Shown: piece by piece, positions 10,876 to 22,745 of the stretch
Layout of the letters: each line of letters starts with the position of its first letter
Numbering within the stretch: position 1 is the first letter of the stretch
Origin: Neurospora tetraspora
Taxonomy: Eukaryota; Ascomycota; Sordariomycetes; Sordariales; Sordariaceae
NCBI RefSeq assembly: GCF_033439725.1
Contig: NW_026944389.1
Coordinates: forward strand, 3,162,001-3,226,000
Reading direction: 5' to 3'
Length of the DNA: 64,000 nt
Made by a program: the position numbers and the translations under genes
Notes under the pieces: model-generated
Seen by the model: the letters and a program-made list of their open reading frames with translations, nothing else
The model's database searches: none
Told to the model about the DNA's origin: nothing

Positions 10876-13212
10876 ATTATCGTCGAATTATTATTTAATA
10901 ACTTTAAATTCTTAAAGGGATATTAAATGTACTTTTAAATATAATAGAACTTTATTCCCTAGTTTTAATTTGATTTTATAATTGTAGGACCTATATTCTA
11001 ATATTATATCGGTATCCTTAGGGTTAGCTACTTTTAAAAAGTCTTTATATTCGTTTAGGAATCTAATTTTAACTTCCTTCAATGTATATTTTAGCTTCAA
11101 AAATTTCTTTATAAATTTTCATATATCTTCCTCTATAATATTATAAATTGTATCGATTTTAATTAATAACGTTAATTATTTAGGCTCCACCGGGCCCTTA
11201 CCTTCCTTTAAGTCGGCTGGTAATACTAAGTTCGCTTCGGTTAAACCTACATTATAAACCCGGTCTACGAACGAACGGGCAGTCTCCTTCGGCCTTAAAA
11301 ATGTAGCCGAAATCCGTTCTCTTATAATTTTAATTTTATAAATGTTGATAAAATCGTAAATTTCTTTACTTTTAAAATACTATTTATATAATTCTTCCCG
11401 GCCCTATATAATATTCCGCTAAGCGTCTTTGGATAGTGCTAGTATTAATACGTAGGGTTTATCTTTTTAGACTTCCTATAGTTTTGCTTAAGTAATTAAA
11501 TTAATTTTAACCCCTTTATTTGTAAATTAAATATAAAGATTTTGCTATTAAGAAATTTAAAATCTTTTAAATTTAAGGGACTTATTTTAATTATCAGTTC
11601 GAATAATTGAGAGTAAGTATATTTAAACCGTTCTAGTCTCATTATAATTTATACTTTACGTCCCCTTATTGTTTATACCTTTATTTTAACTTTAATTAAA
11701 TTTAATTTCCTTATAGGATTGAAAGGTTCTTCGAAACTCCTTATTAGTACTAATTATAAAGGGGGCTCTATTATTATAGTTTAGCTTCTTTTAAGTACCT
11801 TTGTAGTATTAATATTAACTACCTAAATTAGCGTTTTTTTACTATTAATAATTTACCGCCTCCTTAAGGCCTTCTATATTCTTCTAGCTTTATTGGGGTC
11901 CGCTTCCGTATTTGTATCCGAATTTAAGTCTGCATCTAAATTTATTTCTAATTTAAGTACAGTTATAAATTTAAGGATTACTACGGCTATAATAACTACA
12001 AGGCAATCTATATATATACTTACGTACGCTAAGTTCCAAGTAATTTTATTAATTACCTAATTAATATTTAGATTATAGAATTACAATTAAGGCTAGCCTA
12101 AAATGATTAGATATTCGGCTATTAAATCGGTTATAAAGAATTTAATAATTTCTTTATAATTATTAATATATATTATCATCTTCATGTACTATTCTACCCA
12201 TTCTTTAAACTCGCTATCGGTTAAATAAAAAGGTCTTACCCTATTTAATTATTTAAATTCCAAATAAACTCATTTTATAAAAGACTAATTAATAAAGGCC
12301 TTACCGGAGTAGCCGAAATAGCTAAAGCCGCCAGGGCAGCTAAAACCGGATTAACCGTATCCACTATAATATAGTTAGTAATTAAGGCCTTCTTATATAT
12401 ATTAATACCTATGTTTTTACCCTTATTAGTAGTCTACTTATTACAATTGCTAAAATAAATATTATTAGTATATTAACGAACTATATAACCATTTCATTTA
12501 TAATTTATATATAGGTTTTTATTATAATGGTCTTATAAAACGTTTTTACAAATCTCTTTAAATTTAACGTAGTCGATTTCTATAGTATTAAAATCCTTCG
12601 GTTTATTACTACTATTACTACCGCTATTATTATTAATAGTATTCTAATTTCCGTTATTGTAAAAAGTAGTTTCATTTAATAATTTAATTAAACTATAGTA
12701 AAGTATAATCTATTTAATTTAAATATTATAAACTGGGGGTAAAGCCTAATACATAATAGTTTTATTTAAATTTTTCGAAACTTTAGCCTTGAATATACGT
12801 ACTTTCGTCGTTATATTATAATTACAACGATTAATTAATATAATGAACTAAGCTTTGAAATTGTAATAATTAACGAATTTACTTATCTATTTAAATTAAG
12901 CTAAAGCCCTTTCAATTATAGTTATAACGTTTCCCTACTTAAAACAAGAATTAAGGTAAATTAAAAATTATCTAAAATCTTTTAAAAATATTCGGTAATA
13001 GTAACTTTAACTTCGCCGCCTAAATAAAATATTGTATATAATAATTTAATCCTCTTATCGGGAAAAACGTAGGTATCAACTATCTATTTAATATAAATAT
13101 CAATATACAAAGTTACAAAAGAATTATAACGTTTAAACGTATTAATTTCCTCGCCCGTACAATAATTAGAATTTTTATAAAAATTATAACGATAATTACT
13201 ACTACTTTAGGG

Positions 13213-13551
13213 TTAAAAGGCAAGATTAGGAGAAAGAAAGGGAGGAGGAGCGGGTAGGAAACTACCGCCTCTATTATTGCTAAGAAAACTTCCGCCTCCA
13301 CTACTACCGGGACTTTTAAAATAACCGGGACTTCTAAAACCTCTAGGACCGCCGGGGCTATTAGGATAACCGAAATTAAATCCTCTATCGTTAAAATCGC
13401 CGTTTATATTGAAACCCGGGCCCAATCCTTTCAAATAATTATTATTAAGACTGCCGCCTATATTATTAAAACTAATCATACTTAATCCTTTAAGGCCCTT
13501 ATTACTAAGACTGCTATTTATATTAATACTACTAATACTACCCGTACTCAA
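13213..13551 (-). pseudogene. Gag-linked Gly/Asn/Pro-rich relic of the gypsy element
   Basis: A 112-codon open stretch rich in Gly, Ser, Asn and Pro, in the gag region near the 5' LTR (14920). The sequence after it in the minus direction loosely matches a gag capsid domain. The low-complexity stretch may have survived because GC-rich repeats offer few CpA targets. Confidence 0.5.
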
Positions 13552-14645
13552 TCCTATAAGGCCGTTATTATTAATATTCTTAGCGTTAGTATTACAAGCT
13601 TAATTTATTCCTTTAGGGATTTCTTCTATACTTTTATCTTCGACCGAAGCTTTAAATTTAGCTGCGTCGGTATTAATTTAAATTTTATCCTTAACAATAA
13701 CTTTGTTTTCTTTAGTAAGACGAAGGTTAATTTAGAACTCTTTAATTTATTCCCAAGTTTTAGCGAATTCCTCGCCGGAAATCTTAGCTGCAATTTTAAT
13801 AAATATAATTTTAATTGGTACTTTATTTAATTAAATATAATTATCTTTTAAAATTATATTAATTATCTTTAATAAATCTAGGAAATTTCAAATAATCGCC
13901 CTCCTTCTTACTAATTATAATCGCTAAATTATAATTGAATTAAATCTTATCTTACTCGAAAATAACTACTTTAAACTATAACGAAGTATTATTATTAATA
14001 ATTAAATTATATTGAGCCTATAAAGTATTAAATTATTTAATAAATTACTTCTTCGTAGCTTCGAGGGTATTAATACGTTTAATCGCCTTATTAGTATCGA
14101 CTTCGATTTTTTCGATATAAATTTTAACCTCCTATTTGAATTGAAACGCCCGGTTCTACTAAGCTATAACATTTTTATCTAATTCGTTAATCTTCTTATT
14201 AAAATAATAAAGTAATTTTATAATTTCCTCGTAATTATATACTTATATTGCGAAGTCGGGTAAAACCTTCAAGCCTAAATTAGGGTTATTATTATAAATA
14301 ACTAATAAAACGTTAAAATTATCTAATAATAACGGAAAGATTATAGTAAAGTCCATTTAACTATCGCTAAGGATCTAGGCGCTAAATATCTTATTTAAGT
14401 AATTAAAATAATTAAAAAAAAATATTTACCATATCGTTCTTCTACGACGCTTATACTTATAATATTTTTAAATACTTATTCAATATCGACTATTATTGTA
14501 ATAAATCTTTAATTCGAAATGGGCGATTATACGATTCGCTAAGAAATAATATCGCGAAGACTAAATTACTATAATAACTCTTACTAAATTTAATTAATCC
14601 GAAATTATTCGTTACGCTTTAATACGAAGGTTAAGTACAATAAAG

Positions 14646-14920
14646 TATTATAAGGCGCGAATAAACACTAAAGTAAAATTTTAATTATTATATGAAGAAT
14701 AAAAAGAGAATCCTATACGCGTACGAGAACTATATAGAGCATAGGGTATAGGTCTATAGACATAGACCTACCCAGAACAATCATACCGTCACATAATAAT
14801 AGTCTATGCCCAGACTACTAAATATACTACAATTAAATAGCTATATTCAGCTGGCTGCACCAATGTAGCACATGTGCATGTGCATCTATATACAGGAACA
14901 AGGCAGTAATGCCTATAACA
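14646..14920 (-). repeat. 5' LTR of the gypsy element
   Basis: 275 bp, partner of 6421-6695. On its own strand it starts TGTTATAGGC. The outer (right) half is less mutated than the inner half, the mirror image of the other LTR. No clean tRNA primer-binding site is left just inside it. Confidence 0.9.
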
Positions 14921-14925
14921 AATAT
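14921..14925. repeat. Target-site duplication AATAT (right copy)
   Basis: Five bases directly outside the right LTR, identical to 6416-6420. Confidence 0.85.
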
Positions 14926-16361
14926 TCAATTTTATTATAACTAACCCGCTGTTTATTTCTCTATCCCTATATCCGTCCCTATATCCATCCTTATTAATTA
15001 TATATTCTTTATTTATATCGCCGTCTTTAGTAATTTTACTATTATTAATATTTACTACTTTAAATACTACGCTCTCAATAGCTTTACTATTATTAATATT
15101 TACCGCTTCGAATTATCTAATTATTATATAATTAATTAATTCTAACCCTATTTATATCGATGCCTTTTCGGCTAATTTACTTTTCCCTATTGTAGCCCCG
15201 CTATTCAATTCTAGGCTCGTAGAACGCGTCGCTATACTATCCGCCTTAGAATTTCGTCGCGAATTTCTAAATAACTTTAAATATATTATTATTATCGATT
15301 CTAATACTACAAATTACTTCTTCTATAATAAAGCCGGTTTTGAAAGCCTTCGCCCCTATACTAGCCTTCTTATTATAAGAATAAATAATATAAAAATTAC
15401 CCTACAAGTAATAATTATTTATTTATTACGTACTTTTATTTATAAAGGCGATTCGTCTTATATCCTATTAGAAGGCGCGTACTATTTACCCCGGATCGCT
15501 TATAACCTCCTATCTATATTATGATTCGATTATAAGGGTTTTATTATAATATTCGGAAACGGCTTAGTAATAGGACTCTATAATTAGAAAATCCGCTTTA
15601 AAAACTTTAACGCTAATAGAATATATATAGTATATTAACTAACTAGTAATTAAATACTACCCTTTATTTTCACCGCTTATATTATCGAATGAAAGAAGTT
15701 TAAAATATAATATAATTATTTTACTAATTTTAGCAAAGGAAATATCCTCTCCCTTTAAACGATATTTACTAATATTTACCCCGTCCCTAATACTTATTTT
15801 TATGATAAATATATATTAGGCCATTTAAAATAAATTCCTTACAAAGAATTAATACGCAAGGGGAATTAGCTCCTTAAATATATTTATATAAATATTTATA
15901 GCTCCTTTCGCTTTAAGGGTCTATAAAGACAATAGTATTAGGTTATTATTATAAACAATTTTACGTAGTACGTTTAGGCCTATACTATTAAAATTAAGGA
16001 CGAGTTTCTTTATATAGTAGAATAGTAATATAACAAATTTAATAGGTTAGAAAACAGAATTTACTATATTCACTTTAATTGGGCTAGCGAAAATACTAAT
16101 AAATAATTTTAATTATAATATACGAACCGCTTTATATAATTAATATATTTAATAATTAATTAGTATAAATAATATGGTACATTAGAACGCTTCAATAGGA
16201 TTTTATAAAAGTGCTTTACTACTATTTTAAAGGATAGTAATTTTAACCGTCGCTTATAGCTAATCCTTCTTTAAACAATCGTCTACCTAAAGAATAAGTA
16301 TCCAAATAAAATTATTAATAAAACACTATTTAAAATATAGAATAATTGTAAATATAATCTA

Positions 16362-16583
16362 TTGTATTTAAAAGTTATTAACGCCCCCTACTATCATAAA
16401 TTATTTAACGCGGGCTTCCTAAGGAAATTAATACCTATAGCCGGCCAAAGCAAATTATTAAACTATAAAGGCTTATTAAATTATATTATTCTTACAAACA
16501 GAAATAAAATTATTTTAACTAGTAATATAATTATTAATAAAACCTATACGTATATTTCGCGAGCCCTAGAAGGCCGCCTTTAA
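16362..16583 (+). pseudogene. Copia integrase C-terminal relic
   Basis: 73 open codons matching the linker downstream of the copia integrase core, with the segment KLIPIAGQSKLL and the later NRNKIILTSNI (in functional copies NKVI.TRDV.F.E). This is the longest surviving open frame of the element. Confidence 0.75.
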
Positions 16584-18425
16584 TACTAATAGATTTTATT
16601 AACCTATAGTAATATATAACAGTAAACCCGTTATAAAAATAGAATTATAACGATTTATCCGTAATAATAAAATTATTACTAAAGGGGAGTTTAAATCCCT
16701 AATTTATACAAATAAGGTTTAATCTATCTATAAATACTATTTTCCCTTAGCGCCTAAAACTATAAATCTTTTAACTACTATATCCCTAGAGACCTCTTTA
16801 AACAAACAAAGTAAACCTATTTTAATAACTATAAAGAAATAAGAATTTAGTTAGAAGTTGATAAGGACGAGCTACATATTCGAAGTAAGTAAATCCTTAA
16901 CTATAAATAAGTATATACGTATAAGTTCTTTAAAAACGGTAAACTTAATAAAATTAAAGCCTACCTCGTCGTCTATAGAAATCAATAAGTAAAAAAGGTA
17001 GGGTAGGAAATATACGCTTCTATTTTCGCTAGCCGCTCTTTCTATACTTTTATCGCTATAACCGTCCGGTTCAACTTCGAATTTATTTAATATAATACCG
17101 TTAATACCTTCGTTAATACTTATATAAATAAAAATATTTATATATATATACCTCCAAGCTATAAAATTCTAAGGAATGTCCTTAAAATATTTAAGGCTCT
17201 ATACAGCTTATAACGTTCCCTACTCTTTTAATAACGAGAATTTGTAAGTATTTTTAAAATTTAGGTTTCGAACTAATTTTTAAAGAGCCGTATATTTTCG
17301 TTAACGACGGCATCTTCGTTTTTTATTATATTAATAATATAATTTTCGCGTATTACCCTAATAAGGCTACCGCTATATAAGAATATATAGATAATTTTAA
17401 TTAGTAATATTACATATTTAGAGGAAACGAACTATAATAGTTCCTAGGTATTGAAATTATTCGAAACTGTTAAGTAAGAAAGATCTAATTATTTTAACGC
17501 TTATATTTATAGAAGATTTACTACCTTACAAATACTAAACGTATTATTTCAATCCCTATATTTAACGTCGAGCTAATTCCCTTTTAAGATAAAGTTTCCC
17601 TTTATTTAATATACTTATATTAAGTTAAAGTAGGTTCGATATTATATACCGCTATTATTATACGCTTAAATATTGCCTTCGCCGCTAGTCGTCTCTCTAA
17701 ATATAATTATAACCCTAATCCAAACTATTATAAGGCTATAAATAAAATACTCTACTACTTCTATACTACTACTAATATAGTACTCTACTATAGAAGTAAT
17801 AAAGTATTCCGGATTACTTTAGATTCGTTATTTATAAACAATTTTACAAATTATAAAAATTCTTAAAGATTTACAATATAATTCTTTAGAGGGCTAATTT
17901 ATTAAAGTACTATTAAATGGGTAACTATAGCTACTTCTATAACCGAGGTAAAGCTTATTATATTTACTAATATAATTAAGGAAGCCCTCTTTATAATAAA
18001 ATTTATTACTAATCTTATAGTAAGGCTAATTAATCCTATTCCTACCCTAAACTATAATAATTAATAAACTATTAGGGTCTTAACCGTAGAAGCTACAAAA
18101 CTAATAACAAAGTTTAAATACGTAGATATCTACAAATATTAGGTAAAATAAGAGGTGTTTACTAAAAGAATAAAAATCAAGTATTTAAAAACGGCCAAAA
18201 TACCTACAAACGGTTTAACGAAGGTATTAGACTTCTAGAAGCATATAACGTTCATAAAGCTAATAGGAATAGATTCAATAAAGGACAAGGAATCGAAAAG
18301 ATGGGAGAATATAATAGTATACATCGAGATAAATAAGATTAATAAAGAGATAAATCTTAGGATAGTCATATAATACTAGGAATAGCTTTATTTCTAGGCA
18401 GTTTTGTCTCTATAAGACTTCAACT

Positions 18426-18432
18426 GGGGAGG
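18426..18432 (+). other. Polypurine tract of the copia element
   Basis: GGGGAGG directly before TGTATC, the start of the LTR. This is the normal plus-strand priming position. Confidence 0.6.
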
Positions 18433-18590
18433 TGTATCAATTTGGAGGGTTAAATCCAGCCAGTAAGAAGGGGGCTCTAAATGAGGACTAGCCTCCCAGC
18501 CACCCAGAATCTAGCTACAGACCTCCCTAATACTCTAGGAGCCCCCAACTCTAGTTCCACAGCACTCTTCTACACACACACATCAATACA
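18433..18590 (+). repeat. 3' LTR of the copia element
   Basis: 158 bp between the polypurine tract and normal genomic sequence. It starts TGTAT and ends ATACA, a 5-bp terminal inverted repeat. It keeps CpA/TpG and a normal GC content, unlike the pol region beside it. No second copy was found in the window, so the boundary rests on end motifs alone. Confidence 0.6.
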
Positions 18591-18910
18591 GAGATTTACC
18601 CACTTTTAACTCAACCGTGCATTCTGACAGATTCCTCGCAGCTTACGCAAGCCCCCCTGCCTGGCGCAGGGCCTGGCCTCTTCCGCGCGTGACCCGTTCA
18701 GTGACGAAGCCCCATCGGTTGCATCATTCCGCAGCCTCCATGCTCCATCAGTCCATCTTTCCACCATTCGTCTTACATCGTTTTCGACTCTCTTAAACAT
18801 CAACACCTTCGTTTTTCTAGCTACCTATTTATCGTCAAACGTGTCGCAGAATTTCTCTCAGTCTTTATCGGCATTCTTTTACTAAGGTTGCACGGTACAC
18901 AAGCACAATA
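18591..18910 (+). promoter_or_regulatory. Upstream region of the SNA3-like gene
   Basis: GC-normal, pyrimidine-rich sequence between the copia LTR and the ATG at 18911. It must hold the promoter and 5' UTR. No specific element is identified. The gene's promoter starts right at the edge of RIP-affected DNA. Confidence 0.4.
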
Positions 18911-19469
18911 ATGTGTTCCACTGACATCTTCCTCGGCTTCCTAGCTATTCTCTTCCCACCTCTGCCTGGTAAGTTGAGCATCACGATCCACACGAAGCCG
19001 CCTTTTGATGCTATCTACGATCATCCACTAACCCCATCCCCTCCTCCCAAAAACAGTCTGGGTAAAATCCGGCATCTGCTCCGCCGACGCCTTCATCAAC
19101 CTCCTCCTCTGCGTCCTCGGCTTCCTGCCCGGCCTCCTGCACTCCTGGTACATCATCGCGAAGAACCCGACCCCGCCATTCGACTACGACGCCAATGAGT
19201 CCGGCCGTGTTGAAGGTGGTCAACGCATCTATGTCTTTGTCCACGATCAAAACGGCAACCAAACCGGTGGTCGCCACCAGCAACGTGCCAACAAGCACCA
19301 GCAGCCCCAGCGACAAGGAAACATGAACTACGGCACCACCGCTGGCCACGCGCCTCAGGATTCTGGCATCGCGCATGCCGGCCCCAGCAGCGGCGACGAC
19401 CATGCCGCGCCCCCGCCGAGTTATGCGCAAGTGGTAGCGGGTGATCATAAGATTCAGACGCAGGATTAG
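18911..19469 (+). CDS. SNA3/Pmp3 (UPF0057) family membrane protein with PPxY motif
   Basis: Two exons, 18911-18968 and 19057-19469; intron 88 nt (GTAAG, branch CACTAACC, AACAG). 157 codons, 156 aa. The first 55 residues hold the two membrane spans of the Pmp3/RCI family (FLGFLAILFPPLP, then the ADAFINLLLCVLGFLPGLLH block with the conserved WYI). A polar Gln/Asn-rich tail follows and ends in P139-P140-S141-Y142 and GDHK-IQTQD, as in longer fungal members. In yeast the related Sna3 uses a PY motif to bind the ubiquitin ligase Rsp5 and is sorted into multivesicular bodies; a similar endosomal or plasma-membrane adaptor role is inferred. The reading frame stays open for 91 codons after the TAG (see Findings). 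It converges with the Arb1 gene. Confidence 0.85.
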
Positions 19470-20202
19470 GGTCCTTCATCTTCTTCTGCTGCTCGGGAGC
19501 TAGTAGTGGTACCCGGCGCTGGTGACACAACGACACCCACTGTTAATACTTCTACTTCTACATCTGCCAAGACGGAGGATGCTATTCGTTCTTTCAAGGA
19601 TTGGAAGAGCGCGGATTGCGATTGCCAGTGCGCTTGTGAGTGTCACGAAAAACAGTGTTGCGGACCCCAGCAACCGTGGCCGTCGCATTTGGCTTTGGCG
19701 ACGCAGTGGTTTCCTTTTTACGGATCTCCGTGGCATGGATGAGCGGTTGCTGTTGATCAGGGTTCTGGCATAGGTTAAGAAGATATCGATGGGCTTTAGG
19801 AGATTATTGGGTCAAGCAGGCATATTAAGGGAGGGATGGGACAAGTTATACTTTTGCGCGTTGGGGTTTTCTGCTCTTGATGATGGCTTACCACAATGGG
19901 GTAATCACGCGTCCGGTGTTGGGTTATTGTAAGGGTATATAGGGAGCATGGGATTTGGAACGGCAATAGTGAAATTCAATTTTCGATTATTTTCAGCGAC
20001 CTGTGCTAATTCTCTGGTCCATGATGAACAAGGAAATTGTGGAATATCCCTGTCGGTAGCTAGCCTCCACGTTTAGCGGCCGAGATTCTATGTAACATCG
20101 GTGGTGAGACCACACCCCAAGCTCTCCAGCTCTATCCGTCTCTCCATCGAGTCATGTTCATGGCAACTCGGCTGGGTCTTTGCAACGCGCAGCCTGCACG
20201 AA
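19470..20202. other. Intergenic, between two convergent genes
   Basis: Should hold the 3' UTRs of the SNA3-like gene and the Arb1 gene. The first part, to about 19742, is an in-frame open continuation of the SNA3-like frame with a Cys-rich segment. The rest shows nothing. Confidence 0.5.
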
Positions 20203-21967
20203 CTAAAGTGCCCACTCAACATCATCATCTTCGGGTGCATAACTAACCGAGGCAGAACCAACCGGGGCAACACCAACTGGGGCAGTATCAACCGGGGTAG
20301 CACCACCCGGGGCAGCATCACCCGGGGCATCATCCTCCGGGTCATTGTTCAAGAAGTCGCCCATGCCATCACCGCCCTCAAACGATCCGGTAGGGTTGTG
20401 AATGCTCGGGCCCGGCCTGGGATTCGCCACCGGCTCCTTGTATCCCCACATAAGCTCCTGGGGCAGGAATTCGTAAAAGGTCGGATGGCCGTCCACGGAT
20501 TTCTTGATGAATCCCATGCCGTAGTTCAACAGGCAAATGTCCATCTCGAACTTGAAGCCAACCTTCATCAGGGCCAAGATCTCCTCCTCCATCACCAAAT
20601 TGTAGGTGACATCCTCCACCGACTTGTGCATCGTGTTCTCCCAGCCGTTGCGAATAACGGTGGGCTTCACCTGAAGGAGGCCGCAGGGCTTGATCGCGTT
20701 GGCGTTGGCGTCACCGAGGTGCTTGTTAATGTTCTTGAACTTGGCGTGGCACTCGGCGTTGGGCAAAACGATGCCCACTACCTCGTACGCCTGCTGAGTG
20801 ATCGTCTTGGTGACGGTCGGGAATCCGGTCAGCTCTTCGAACTTGATGCCGTTTTCGTGTCCGCACTTGGAGCTCATAAGAATGGACATCACGATGCCGA
20901 TCTTCCGGCGGCAGGTTTGGTCGTCCATCACTTCACGTGCCCAGGCGTTTTCATCATCGTCCTCGCAGGTAACCAGACGGGCGGCAGAACTGAAATTACC
21001 TGGGAGGAGGCGGAGGATCTGGACGAGCGAAGGCATCTCCTCGTGGGCCTTCTGACACACCCTTTGAGCATTCTTGATGTCCTCGGCGTACTCGGGGCAG
21101 ACGTCGTGAAGATCGACATACTTGAGGAAGTTGGATACAAGATCTACGCCAGCCGCATAGTCTGCTGCTCCGGGGGTGGTCAGACGAACCAGGGTCTCGG
21201 ATCTGGGAAGGTTAGCGTTATAACAGCCAAGGGGGAGACAAGTTGGACTAACAAAAATCCAGCGACCACGCCGGTGAAATCGACATCCCAGTGCTCCGGC
21301 TGGTTGGGATTATAGTAGCGAGAAGCATGCAGACCAGGCTTACGCTCCACGTAGTCGTTGGCCGCGATGTCACGGATGTCGTCCTTGTCCAAGCCGTCCA
21401 AGTCATGACTGGTGAGCGACGCGGTACCCTGAAATTGGCGAGCGGTGGTATCAATGCCGCCCAGGAACAGATATCTGCTGAATAAGTTTTCCTTCGCGCT
21501 ATCGAAGCGGCGACGGGCACGGTAGCGTTGAATGCATTCCTCGATGCGGTCAACGAACGGTCGGTTGGGGGGGTAAATGGACTTCCTCTCCTCTTCGTAC
21601 TCGGCCGGCGTCATGGGGGCGTCGCAAAAGTACTCTGACAGTAGAAAGATGTCAATATGCCGTCCAAATGGGAATAGTGCGTGGGCTTGCGATCGTCATA
21701 GAGAAAGACGTCAAACTCACCTTCAAAGCCTGTGGGGCGCTTCTTCTTACTCTTGCTCTTCTTGGACTTTTTCTTCTTCTTGGGCTTTGCATCTTCGGTC
21801 AAGGCCATGTTCTCCTTGCCATCAACGGGACTGGTGTTGTCATTCGACGGCTTGCTGTCCTCCTCAACCTGGGCGGCGGCGCTATCGTTGTCTGAGGACG
21901 GTCTGGCTGCGGTCACTTCCACCGGAACGTCCCCCGAAGAGGCGGAGTCATTGGCGTGAGTAGACAT
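20203..21967 (-). CDS. arb1: Argonaute siRNA chaperone (ARC) complex subunit Arb1-type protein
   Basis: Three exons: 21967-21721, 21634-21253, 21202-20203. Introns are 86 nt (GTGAGT..TGTCAG) and 50 nt (GTTAGT, CGCTAACC, CCCAG). The joined frame is 543 codons, 542 aa. The ATG at 21967 is the first in frame. An acidic/Ser N-terminus leads to a Lys-rich block (about 63-78), then the family's core start RPTGFEEYF.DAP-TP.EY, the IQRYRARRRFDS segment and the GGIDT turn. Arb1 in fission yeast binds Ago1, blocks passenger-strand release and is needed for RNAi-directed heterochromatin; in filamentous fungi the domain is conserved but its role is less clear. The C-terminal 45 residues are encoded by a 15-bp minisatellite giving AP-G/V repeats. 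Family identification is from memory of domain sequence. Confidence 0.8.
20241..20340 (-). repeat. 15-bp coding minisatellite in the Arb1 C-terminus
   Basis: Five to six imperfect 15-bp units of the form ACCAACCGGGGCAAC on the plus strand. They encode five-residue Ala-Pro-Val/Gly-rich repeats just before the acidic C-terminus. The length is a multiple of three, so copy-number change would keep frame. Confidence 0.8.
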
Positions 21968-22745
21968 GCTCAAGGGTGTAAGCGAACCAGATGGGCGGGG
22001 AGTGATTCAGGCCTAGTGGTTTGTGGTGGCTGTGAAAATATTACACCTCTCCGTCCCTGTTGGTCTTTCGGTGAGTGACAGGTGTGTAAGATGTGACGGT
22101 GGAGGGACACTCGCCGACGGTTTACTCACGAATCGTCTTGCGGTGAGGGAAACTTGCGCAGAACGTACGCGTGTGGTCCAGATTTGCCAAAGCTTGCTGT
22201 TTTGCGGCTAAGACTGCCTGCTGGTTTGTTGTCGCTACCTTTTGGTCGGTGTGCGAAAGGCAAAATTGTAGAGAAAGACTGTAAGGTTGCGTCCAGAGAA
22301 AGGTTCCCGACGTGAGAAAAGATTTTGTACTGGCAAAAGTACGGACCGGAAGAGAAAAGGAAGCGGAAAGAAGGCAGTAGAGGTAGTCCTGCCATAGTTG
22401 ATGGGACGATTTCGAGATCTGACACTCGTCCGATGTCAACCCCTTCACTGCTCTCCCGCGTAGTAAACGGAAGGCACCATCATGTTTTCATCGCATCCGT
22501 GGTCCATGAGATAAACCTGGTAGTCACTGACTCTATGCCGGATGACCTTGCCAAACGGTTTCTTAGAAGAGACTGCAAACTGCATGGAAGTTTTGGGTCT
22601 GGTAAGGTACTCCGAGACAAACCTTCCGGTTGTGACGAGGCTTGGCGTGGTGTTGAATCGGCAGGAACGAAGGAGCTTTCTCTTCACTCGCCTGCCAAAC
22701 AGCTGCAGACTGCAAACGCTCCAGTGTAAGCTCTCATCTGCCATA

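Larger units (their letters stand above)
6421..14920 (-). mobile_element. Complete but RIP-inactivated Ty3/gypsy LTR retrotransposon (8.5 kb)
   Basis: Two LTRs of equal length (6421-6695 and 14646-14920, 275 bp each) bound the element, flanked by AATAT duplications. It is transcribed on the minus strand. Recognisable relics from 5' to 3': a Gly/Asn-rich gag tail (about 13551-13213), reverse transcriptase (10875-10690, FIRPSTS then a YPL-type turn), RNase H (9843-9652, a TIKYRPG..N.R.DALS motif), then the integrase N-terminal region (9213-8893). A polypurine tract (reverse complement of CCCCCCTCT) sits at 6699-6707, just inside the 3' LTR. Reading frames are destroyed by many C-to-T and G-to-A changes, mainly at CpA. 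Pol is also interrupted between RNase H and integrase by a 407-bp element at 9200-9606. It is inserted in a copia element. Confidence 0.9.
14926..18590 (+). mobile_element. 3' part of the RIP-degraded Ty1/copia retrotransposon (pol and 3' LTR)
   Basis: Plus-strand relics in copia order: protease (about 15290-15520, IDSN-T then LPRIAYNLLSI), gag-pre-integrase (about 15800-15850, YILGHLK), integrase, the integrase-RT linker in the open stretch 16362-16583 (KLIPIAG.SKLL, then NKIILTSN), and RT (about 16850-17450, Y.NRIKA-type start, PPSYKIL, a mutated F.Y.DD box). Copia order (integrase before RT) separates it from the gypsy element. Stops are dense and CpA/TpG depleted. A polypurine tract and an LTR close the 3' end. 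Confidence 0.85.

Noticed and set aside
20101-21315. 404-codon plus-strand frame across the Arb1 gene
   Set aside because: Lies opposite conserved Arb1 exons and spans an intron; low-complexity translation, no motif.
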